Source of the DNA: Holothuria scabra
Taxonomy: Eukaryota > Echinodermata > Holothuroidea > Aspidochirotida > Holothuriidae
Direction: 5' to 3'
Length of the DNA: 64,000 nucleotides
Assembly: GCA_037179385.1 (NCBI GenBank)
Contig: CM074193.1
Coordinates: 40,766,846-40,830,845, forward strand
The notes under the pieces were generated by a model that saw nothing but the letters and a program-made list of their open reading frames with translations, was not told where the DNA came from and searched no databases. This document shows, piece after piece, positions 54,723 to 64,000 of the stretch (its first letter is position 1; each line of letters starts with the position of its first letter). The position numbers were made by a program, and so were the translations under genes.

Positions 54723-54737
54723 TGTCTCTTGCTGTCT

Positions 54738-54948
54738 GGCTAAGATCATGTGTAGTATCTGTTCTTTTCATCCAGTCAAGAATGGAGCCATACATGACAG
54801 ACCAATGATGAAAATGGTCTGAAGGCCGCGAGGTTGGTCGTTAAGTGTTGTCCTTCAGTGGACGTAATAGCTTCTTCGGGGAGCAGTATCAAGTTTTGGT
54901 TTCGCCGAACGGCCCTTTGCCAGAGGGTCGGGAGGACTTTAGAAAAAG
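54738..54948 (+). mobile_element. U2 snRNA-headed SINE, copy 2, with 15-bp TSD
   Basis: Starts at GGCTAAGATCATGTGTAGTA (U2 positions ~20 onward), continues tctgttctttt, then the same body as copy 1: catccagtcaagaatggagc, catgacagaccaatgatg, gaggttggtcgtt, tgtccttcagtggacgtaat, agttttggtttcgccgaacg, gccagagggtcgggaggact, and ends ttagaaaaag. TGTCTCTTGCTGTCT occurs perfectly at 54723-54737 and 54949-54963, a 15-bp target duplication. This shows retrotransposition of a transcript with a short A-rich end. The copy is 5'-truncated by about 18 nt of the U2 part compared with copy 1. Confidence 0.9.
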
Positions 54949-54963
54949 TGTCTCTTGCTGTCT

Positions 54964-57213
54964 TGAGGGAAGAAATAGTGTTACATAAAATACGGTATCC
55001 CACAGTTGTCACAAGGTGTCATTTTGCCACCTATTGGCCAATACTGTCAGATTTAATCAGTAGTTTTACTCACTCTGACCTATTAAAACCCCTTTTCTAT
55101 TTTGCCATACATGTTCTTCAAGAAAGTTATCCCTATGATATCTGTCGTGAATAGCGACACGTTTTATTCAGTATATTATCATGGGCGTTTTAAACCTCTG
55201 CAAAACTAACACACAGCAAAATGTTACTTCTTCCCACAAGAAACTATAAACGCCTCGCAAAGAAGAAGGTAAAATTTTATTGACGTTTAAAGCCAGCGAT
55301 TTAAAATAAAACTGGCATCTTAGCTCGTTGTTTTCTTAAATTGTCAACACGCTTCTAGACAATGTCCTATAAAACCCATGCTACATTTTGTCCCTGGTCA
55401 GAAGAAATGTTACCGCGCATGACCATTTAGTTTCAGACGATGCAGGCTGTAGTTTTCCAAATCAAGAAATACGTCGAACGCGTCAGTTTCACTAGTTTCC
55501 TCACATAAACATAAACTTGTATGTTTTACTCTTTAAACTCAATTATTACAATATCGTTAAACTCAAATAACGCAAAGTAAAAGGGAATTGCAATCACTCC
55601 AACTTATGTTAGGTGTAGCAGACTAGCCTATTTCATAAATGAATTATGTGAAAAATAAATGTTTTTCTTACTTGAAAAATTTACGAGGGTTCACGTGCTT
55701 GATCCACCCTGAATGTCAAATATTTGCCCTGAAATACTATGAAAGATACTTGAAAGGGGGAATGGAAGGAAGGTCTTTTTTAAAGTAAGTCTTGGGAGAC
55801 TGCGTTTGACCTTTAAAGAAGAAGAACTTGATCAATCATTCAAATGATCCACTGTAAAACATTCTACGTACTAATAGTGCAGTAGTGAGGCTTAAAGAGC
55901 CAATTTCCTCTTCCCACACAATTAAAGGGCCTATGCAGTTACCCCAATATAGATAATTGTAGTACCCTATTTTATGAATGGACCTTGAGAATTAGGCCTA
56001 TACATGTAACACTTTTCTCACCCTGGATTTTGAAATTTGAGGATTAACTCTGTAGATTGCCTTGGACATGTAAGTTTAAAGCGGTGATACATCAAGACAT
56101 ATACTTGAAAAAAATATAAAAAACTTGTGGCATTGAGCTATTCCTCGAAAACAAGTTAGAAGCGAAAGCAATTTTCACTTATGACCTATGAGTTTTTCAA
56201 GTTAACTCCGATTTAGGAAAAAAAATATCTCAAGAACACTATAACAATTAACAACTCTTGGAGTGAGAGGGTATTGTCTTCAGGAAAAACAAGGAAATGA
56301 GGGAAGCGAGAATGGAGTTCGAAAACATCAGATAATATCAGATCGGAAATATTTGGAGGTGGAGTTTTTGTGCAGAGAAGCTAAATGGCTGTAGCACCAT
56401 GCCATGACGTTGCTTCTTGAGAATGCAACAAAGAGACCCGATTGGTAAAAGATCGTGTGACATGAGAATGACAAAATTGGGTGTTTGATGTAAAAAGCAT
56501 AAAAACCAACAAAATAACCCCAATTTCCATCAAAATCGGTCAAAAAGTGACCATTTTACAGGGCAATTTCTGATTTGCACTCCATCATTAATTAATGTAA
56601 GCTCAATATGCAAATATTGTGATGTTATGAGAGGGACATGCCATATACGGCTAATGTTATCCTTTATTTTTACAATCTCCATTTCAAGGACAGTTGTAAC
56701 ATTAGTTTGTCCTGAGATTTTTTTTTTTGGAAGTATAAATTATGTCCTTGAAAATTGTCGGTATCAATTACCAAACTATAAACTATCTGCTGAGTAAAAG
56801 ATAATTAATATAAGGTTAACAAAAGAAAATAATGTCAACACTTTGGAACACTCCACATCATTATTTTTGCATAAGCAACAACTTGCTTTAGAAACATTCA
56901 AACTTTGAAGAGGTATATCTTAAGAACTGTAAAAGATATTGAAAAAATTTTAACGGATTGTCCCGTAGGAAATTTCACTCTGTAAGTACCAAGTGAAGTG
57001 AGGTCATTTTGCTGACATGTCACACTACCTTTAAAGGCAGTGTGAGGTGTGACTGGTATCTGAGTGTGTCACATGATCTGTGTCCTCATGTGATCTATGC
57101 TTTCATTACACATGTTCACATGAAAAGTTATAAGCATATACTTCACTGACCTGTTAGCTAACTTAATGATTTTTATTTTGGTATGCCCTGCACTGTCAAT
57201 CGATTAATCAGAT
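54964..57213. other. No gene seen, 2.2 kb
   Basis: AT-rich. Some phrases near 56180-56300 and 56880-57060 ('aagaactgtaaaagatattg', 'ggcagtgtgaggtgtga') look like old repeat sequence, but I cannot define ends. No exon. Confidence 0.4.
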
Positions 57214-57463
57214 ATGTTAGTTAGTTAGATGGATGTTTACCGCCCAGTTTCCATTCTATTGGTTCAAGTCGTGCCGGCCACGGCCCTTTTTCCAGGTGTG
57301 GATCACGGGCTTGCTTTTCCTACTTCATTGCTTTTGCGGAGCATTACGTACAACGGCAGTAGGCTCCATTTTTAGCGTCTTTGGTATGACTCGGCCTGGG
57401 AATAGAACCCGGGCCTTCCGCGTGAAAGGCGGATGCTCTATAGCTAGACCAAACACGCGGTCC
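57214..57463 (-). mobile_element. tRNA-Glu SINE, full-length, with 10-bp TSD
   Basis: On the minus strand it runs from accgcgtgtttggtctagct through the tRNA-Glu(CTC)-like head and the whole body to the tail (inverted: gttagttagttagatgg). TTAATCAGAT flanks it at 57204-57213 and 57464-57473. About 250 bp, which sets the full SINE length with the next copy. Confidence 0.9.
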
Positions 57464-58980
57464 TTAATCAGATGTGAAAGCTGGCTATCAAGTGTGTATG
57501 TAGTGTGCTTCATTTCTTTCAAGAGGCGATATGAAGTAGGCATGGATAGGAGGAGGATGTTTCACAAAGTAAGAAGGTTAGCCTCATCATGGAAGGGTTA
57601 TTGCAAGAAACTTTACGGCTATAGTTGCAAAATTGAATGTTACTAAGCTTGAAAATCATCCAAAATGTCCTCAACTGCCCTCTTTGCTAGACACTCCTGA
57701 TCCAAGCTATGTTATTTGTTCAGATCTAATTCTTTCATTCAATTTAAAATGATGATTTTTGAGATTCATTCTTGCACTACTAGTTACGGTTTTTTTTTTG
57801 TCGAAACCCACACCACATTGTGAAATGTGATCAATGCATCAGTACTGTTTTTATGCTGGCTTAGCTATGCACTTTCGCTCCCGATACAACATGCTTCGCA
57901 AGGTCATTTTCTAATTTCCTCTAAACATTTTACTTCAACCGGAAACAAAACAAGTAATATGAGTTTGTATAAAATGGACATTACAAATTATTTCGCAATC
58001 GACTCTCTCAAATAAATTGACAAAATCTTATCCTACATCTCAACAAAGAATTAATAAAGTAAAGGAGAGTTGAATGAATCAATTTTATGTCCATCCTATG
58101 TTCTGATAACTCTAGAATCGATGTACGGTATACTTCGAAACGACCCATTGAACGGTTAGTTCATGAAATTCAACAATTTTTCCACACCTGTAAAGTTTTC
58201 TTCACATACAAATGACAAATGGTAAAATTTAGACAATCCCATTATCTTACCTACAAGTTACTGTTTTATAGATGAGTTCATAGAGTTTCAATTTGGTTTT
58301 CAGATATTCGAGACCAAACACTTTTTCAAATTTATGCACCAAACCGCTCAAATTCAGGACACATTTTTCAGGACAAATTTTTTCGTAATTGTTGAATATT
58401 AAAATATAATAGAAAAAATAATCAATGGCGGATCTCTTTATCAATTTTATCAAAAGTTCTGTCTTAAAAATGTGGGAGATATTTTGTTTCCTAAATTTAG
58501 TAAATATTCTAAGCTGTAAAAATCGCATTTTAGGGCCATTTCCAGCAATAAATGAGGCAATGTGTTCAAAAATTTCCTCCATACACTACCTGTCAACTCA
58601 TGGTGGCGTGTAGCGTATCTGTACTATACCCATCTTTTCAACATGCACAAGTCAGCCCCCAATCCAAAATTCCTTCCGACGGCACTGCTCCTTCAAAGTT
58701 GAGAAGTCTCGGGATTTTTGCCTGTAACTGAAGTTGCTCCAGTTTTAATAATTTATATTCATCATGATCTCATGTTGAAAGTTATATAGTAAAATAATTT
58801 TGAGAATACGTATACAGGCTCATTTTCCAATATTTAGCTTTAATACATTACCTTACCATTTCATAAACTGTTACAGTGGTACATTTTATTTTGTACTTTT
58901 TTATCATTTTGCCATTTGCTCATTTTTTTTTTTTTTTTTGAAGTGAACATTTTTTACAACGAAAGGTCAAAATAACGACT
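57464..58980. other. No gene seen, 1.5 kb
   Basis: The 111-codon minus-strand frame at 58247-58582 is Ile/Phe/Lys-rich, reflects AT-rich composition and has no domain. A T20 run lies at 58922-58941. Confidence 0.4.
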
Positions 58981-58998
58981 GTTTAGATACTATTAACA

Positions 58999-59102
58999 AG
59001 CCCGGGAAATGTCATTTCCGGCTGTCTGAGGGGTTGTGATTTTTCAAAATTTTCTGTACGCTCCGCGCCAACTGATGGTGGCGCTCCGCTTAGATAGTCA
59101 GC
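58999..59102. repeat. Repeat block shared with 3963-4035 and hAT interiors
   Basis: Reads gcccgggaaatgtcatttcc, ggctgtctgaggggttgtga, then tgtacgctccgcgccaactg, atggtggcgctccgcttaga. The second half is the inverse of the agcggagcgccaccat motif inside 7574-9567 and 19195-22036. Probably a fragment of a related element. Confidence 0.65.
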
Positions 59103-60156
59103 CCGAGTCAGCCCCCCAATTGAAAATACCTTCCAACGGCACTGCTTTTAATGGAAACCTATTTAAGTGAGACAATTTAAATTGTATCCCCCAATATATA
59201 CAAAGTTCTTCGTTATATTTGAGACGTTTATTTGTTTTCTAATCACCGCCTTTACTCATTTTTGACAACCAGGTCACCCAGAAACGTCACATACCCGTTA
59301 TCATTGTTTTTTTTTACAGACTACTCCGAAAAGACGGATGATAGTACTACAGAAAAGATGGCTAGTACTTCCATGCTAGGATGTATGCCGCAACACAATC
59401 CTGTCTGGCCCTATGGGAATATAATCTTTCACATACATCACACAGTGGATTATCTCCAAAATGCATTAAAGTTTGCGGATTGAACTGATCGATGGAAACA
59501 GGCTAGTATTTCGTAAAATTAACGGCATGTTTTGTATTTATGCCTGAGGTGTAGTCGATCTAATCTAGATACTAAGTCGAAATTTCCTATTAATGGCGAC
59601 ACACCTACACAGAACCAAATCGTCTTGAATATTGTTAACAACAGACCACAAGAAATACACTTTTCTGCCATTGTTTTTTATATATTTATGCACACGTAAA
59701 TGTGTAAAATCGCGCCAATTGTCATGACTAGCCAAAGTGATTAAATCTGACAGCGTAAAAATTCTGAAGATTATTTTATCGTCGGAACATTGAAGTACTA
59801 CCTCGGGGGAAGTACATCCATGTTCGGAGTACGTTGGATATGGGCCGTGTTTCACAATGTGGGTCGGGTTGTAAGGTCAAAGATAGAGGTCTCTATAGTG
59901 TAACGTGAGAGTAATTTGTGAAAATTGGGGCACTTTATAACAGGGAGGTGATATTAAATCATGGAAGTATAACCTCCGAGGTAGTAATTTCATAATTAAA
60001 TCACACCTCCTTGAAACAAGAGAATGGGAAAGTTTTGTGACTCTTTGGTTGTAGTTTCTTCTCGAGAGGATGAAGTTATAAATGTTTGAAGGCTGCTTGA
60101 GAAGCTTACACTGGATTTAATATAACTTGAGTTCTAATATCTTATTGTATCTTAAG
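59103..60156. other. No gene seen
   Basis: Frames at 59232-59483 and 59565-59855 have no recognisable domain and no paired splice sites I can defend. Bases 60141-60156 form the left target duplication of the next SINE. Confidence 0.4.
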
Positions 60157-60408
60157 TTAGTTGGTTAGTTAGATGGAGTTTTACGGCCCAGTTTCCAACC
60201 TTTTGATTCAAGTCGAGACTGCCACGGCCCTTTTTTTCCAATTGTGACTCACTAGCTTGTTTTCCCTACTCAATTGCTTCTTCGGAGCATCACGCACAAC
60301 GGCAGTAGGTTCAATTTTAAGAGTCTTTGGTATGACTCGACATGGGAACAGAACCCGGGCCTTCCTCGTGAGAGGCAGCTGCTCTTACCGTCAGACCAAA
60401 CACGCGGT
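60157..60408 (-). mobile_element. tRNA-Glu SINE, full-length, with 16-bp TSD
   Basis: Same structure as 57214-57463. The flanks CTTATTGTATCTTAAG (60141-60156) and CTTATTGTATCGTAAG (60409-60424) differ at one base. On the plus strand the inverted head ends ..accaaacacgcggt. Confidence 0.9.
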
Positions 60409-60538
60409 CTTATTGTATCGTAAGACTCACATTACAAATCGGTTAAAGTAAGAGTAAAGTGGTTTGAAGGTTTATAACATCATTTACGCAAGGAGCTGTT
60501 ATATGCAGCTCTCTGATTTACGTTTGCTATTAAGCCAG

Positions 60539-60822
60539 CTACTCGTAACCGGGACTACAACTTTACCGTTGGTATGCCAAACTTTTCAACTGGCTCAGCT
60601 GTTTGATTGACATCAAATTAAAAAGTGCATAGTTGCTCATATTATACAGCACGAGCTTGGGAATTTCTTATTACACCTAGAGACCTTGTATGGCTATGGC
60701 CTGAAGCAATACACTATGGGAATGTATCGGGATAAGTTTTATATACATCTGTGGGAAAAGTAAGCAAGTTACGAGAACTGGAACTGATGGGTCACGTGAT
60801 GAATACCTGCCTTTACACTTCT
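60539..60822 (+). mobile_element. TTAA MITE family A, old copy
   Basis: Recognised by 'cgggactacaactttaccgt', 'tcaactggctcagctgtttg', 'cctgaagcaatacactatgg' and 'tacgagaactggaactgatg'. Ends are eroded. Confidence 0.65.
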
Positions 60823-63800
60823 GCCGGTTTGGGGAAAACTATTACAACTACTATTTGGAATAATGAGTCTTAACAAAATTATACTAATTAAACATCAGTA
60901 TAGTTTTTAGATTTTATTTTAAGAACCAAAGCTTTTACTGGGAGTGGCGTCACGACTGCTTGACAACGGCCTGCTAACATTTTTCGTCAACATGAAATGT
61001 ATATAGACCTCATGCATTGACGACAGGCTGACGTCATCCTTGGGGGCAAAACAATGGAATACGCAGCCGTACGCATAAGAATTCACCATGCCCCTTAGCA
61101 GACTATGCGTGTTTTCGACAGGTTGACAAATCAGCTGTCTGTATTTGTTTTGCCACCATATGAGGTCGTACGTTTTGCTCTGTGACATCATATGCATTAG
61201 ATCCGTCAAAATCCTAAGCTTAGGATTACTCTGATAAGGTCTATTTTATAATTTGTCCACATTCCACGTGCTATCGCGAGATGACAGCCATGGGCAAAAC
61301 CGAACAGGCACGCATGTCAGCTGCAAACAAGTGCCAACTAGTGGCGTAACAGTGAATGGGTCTATCGATTTTCGGGCATTGTACAGGGGCGTAGATCTGG
61401 TTTGTGGATGGGGGCACAAAATTTTCAAACATCCCGTCGCACCCTGGATCGTGTCCCGGACCGGAATGGTGTATAAGTAATCCACCCACACAAACCCGAG
61501 CGCATACGCATACATACACAAACAAACACTCATACGAACTCACATTGACACGCATAAAAACTCAAATTGACATTTCTAGAAGTCCTTAATTAATTTACCT
61601 GTATACAACAATGATATATTCTGTTTATTGTGCTTGTTTTTTAGTTTAATCTGCCTGAATTATCAAAGTTATGTTTGGCCCCAATATTTTCATTAGGGTT
61701 GCAACTTTCCCCTTCCCACAGGACTGACACCCATGCAATGGTGATGTTCACCCACTTTCCATACTGAAGAAGAGTTATGAATGATTACGTTAGACGTGAG
61801 TCTCTCTGTTAAATATGATGATGATCTCGCTCACATTTTTATAAGATATTAATCATGGTATCATTACCGAACCGGTGCCTTGATCGAATATTTATGTCAC
61901 ACGGGTTAAAACAAAATCCCCCTTTGATGTTTGCGAAGTGTGAAGTACCTCCAAACAGAAACTATCAAACCCTCCGTAAGGTGTCACATAAATATACATA
62001 ACAGAAATGGAATAGGCCTATAGTGAAACAGCAAGCCGTGATGTTCTACATGTCTAAATGTCGTATTACGAAAAACCGGCTCCTTGGTAAGAAGCTGAAA
62101 AGATTTTTTCTCAGAATCCGAATAGACAGATTCACAACACGGTTGACCGATCTACATGAAACGGTGTATGATACTGCAATTCATCAAGTTTTCCAGATAT
62201 ACCTGTCCAGAGGTGTTGCATAAATCAGAATTATCCGAGTCACTACAAAAATCATTTACATCTCACATGATAATGACTTCTTCGCACGTTTTGCTTTCGT
62301 AAAAGGTGACCCCCGACAAAGACCGCCAATATGGAACACAAAGGAGCAAAAACAATTTTAATACGTAGGCCTAAGAAAGTTAACATGACGTTGATGGATT
62401 TCTCAATTATTAAAAGGGGAGGGGTTTTATCTGTTTAAAAAAGCAATAAATGACGGCACACAAGAATGAAACAGCAAATCATTTTGTAGAAATAAGTAAT
62501 TGAATAAATTTCAACATTCACAAGCATCCACTTGTTATGTTTTGTCATTTTAAATTCTTTATAAACTTCATGGATCTCTTCCTCCAAGGCAATGGGTATA
62601 ACGCTAAGGTTTTTCAAAAGACATAACCAGTTTTGCGCAGTTATCTTGAATCAAAATTTTCTTCCAATTTCCCAGTTGTAAGCATCTTTAATGATATTTT
62701 AGGGGCATATGCGCACTGTTTAAATAGAAATTTCCTAAAGGGCTAACGACAACGGTTATCCCAAAATGTCTAACCGGATCCCTAATCCTCCAATTACCAC
62801 AAAGGCAATAGCTAATCGAGAAATTCTTCGTGAAACAGGCAATGCGCATAAGTTGTACAATCCCATCTTTTTGCCTAGTATGAGAATCTCGATGTGTTGT
62901 GCTTTCGATCAGCAACTCGTTTGAATATCTTTGGAACTTATATGTTGCTTATTCACACAATAAATATTCCTCACCATTTTTTGCAATATAGTGAGAAAAT
63001 ATTTTACTATGATTCTCGAGATTCACTCGTCAGATGGGGTAACTACTGGACCAACTCCACTAGTGGTGAGTGGATTTACACTCAGTTTCATCATTGCTGC
63101 ATATTTCAACAGGCAAGCCTAATAAGATGTAAATACTTAGTGTTATCTCTGTGGAGATAAAGGGTTGCCTTTGCATGTTGGGAATAATTTGCTTTCAGGA
63201 ATGCATTTTTACGTCTAGGACTGCAAGACTCCTTCAACCGTGAATGAAGGAGCTTCTAAATAAGGGGGGATAAGCTTCGTCTATCCATTGTTCCCTCCTA
63301 TTCAATTTTATTCATAATAAGTCTATCCGAGCTATGGAGCAAGCATTCAGGTTCGCTTGTATTTATGGCTTCGGGTAAATTCCACCTGTTGAACCTGTCT
63401 AGAATGTGGTCTTTACTTAGAGAGCCATCCCTGTACACTCAGCTGACTGAATCAGTATGTTCCCGCGTGTTCTTTCTGAATAATCCTGTCTGCCGCTGTA
63501 AACCCCGAACGTGTGTTTTGTGTGTACTGTATGTGTAAGATGTGTTGGCCTACTTGCTTGTGGAGATCTAAACAATTTGTGTTTTTCGATTTGTTTAATA
63601 TTTTGGGGGCTTAATAATAATTTAGATGTGTTTGTTTAGGTATAACTTAATTTGTACTGATATAATATTGTTCAGAGAATATGCATAGATAGCTTTGTAA
63701 AGCCCATTAGTGGATCTTGTGACTTTATAACTCTTTTTTCCCTCTTTGTAGTTCACCGATTCCCCGAATGGAGTGCAAATAGATATTTTCCACAACGAAA

Positions 63801-64000
63801 ATTCTTTTGTTTTTCGTATCTTTCCTGGCCGCACATCACACTTAGCCTTTACTGGAAATGACTTATAGAAACGAGAGCCAGTCAGTCTTTTCGGTTCATT
63901 CTGTATGCTGAAGTGTTCCACCATAAATTTCTTTTGTCGTGTTACAAACAGACAAACCGACGGTTATGCGAAGGCCACTTAATGTAAATCTTCGAGAAAC
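60823..64000. other. 3.2 kb without a supported gene
   Basis: A cacaca/catacac-rich tract lies at 61486-61560, and a TIR-like caggggcgtagatctgg at 61385 has no partner I can find. Minus-strand frames at 60919-61209, 62435-62617 and 63622-63924 have fairly protein-like composition but no recognised domain. The receptor's first exon was searched for here and not found. Confidence 0.45.

Noticed and set aside
58247..58582. 111-codon minus-strand frame
   Set aside because: Ile/Phe/Lys-rich composition expected of AT-rich non-coding DNA; no domain and no splice partners.
59565..59855. 96-codon minus-strand frame as a first receptor exon
   Set aside because: It lacks a signal peptide, an IGGIF-like strand and an end phase compatible with exon a.
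62435..62660. Minus-strand peptide around QNWLCLLKNLSVIPIALE, loosely like a death-fold helix pair
   Set aside because: Too short, one-sided splice support only, and the expected second half of a death-fold domain is missing.

Overview
The window reads as invertebrate nuclear DNA. It is AT-rich, with one intron-rich gene, no operons and dense short interspersed repeats. A kainate-type glutamate receptor with small phase-matched exons shows a bilaterian animal. The repeats (TTAA and hAT miniature elements, a tRNA-Glu SINE with a CTAA-type tail, and degenerate 'gacctcaaatgacctttgac' fields) suggest an echinoderm, perhaps a sea cucumber. That taxonomic step is inference from family resemblance only.

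The main gene is on the minus strand, from 48783 down to at least 22197. Eleven exons with GT-AG junctions and consistent phases encode about 751 residues of a kainate-type ionotropic glutamate receptor. They cover most of the amino-terminal clamshell, the S1 ligand half-site, M1, pore loop, M2/M3, the S2 half-site and M4. The signal-peptide and first ATD exon(s) were not found; they lie further upstream, possibly outside the window. The M4 exon ends on a strong donor, so the cytoplasmic tail may continue in an exon below 22 kb that I could not recognise. Introns carry MITEs, SINEs, an 83-bp tandem array, degenerate repeat fields and a 2.3-kb G-poor block.

The flanks (1-22 kb and 49-64 kb) hold no confident cellular gene and are built of mobile elements: a 5'-truncated CR1/L2-like LINE; three hAT-type insertions with perfect 8-bp target duplications (7574-9567, 19195-22036, 50734-51109); many ~300-bp TTAA MITEs, one inserted in another; a second TTAA MITE family with CRE (TGACGTCA) sites around a palindromic core; long foldback elements; and about ten copies or fragments of a tRNA-Glu-derived SINE, two with clear target duplications.

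The most notable item is a SINE-like family whose head is the 5' end of U2 snRNA fused to an unrelated body. It has two copies: 16824-17080, and 54738-54948 flanked by a perfect 15-bp duplication. snRNA-headed SINEs have been reported in crocodilians; I cannot tell whether this family has been described.
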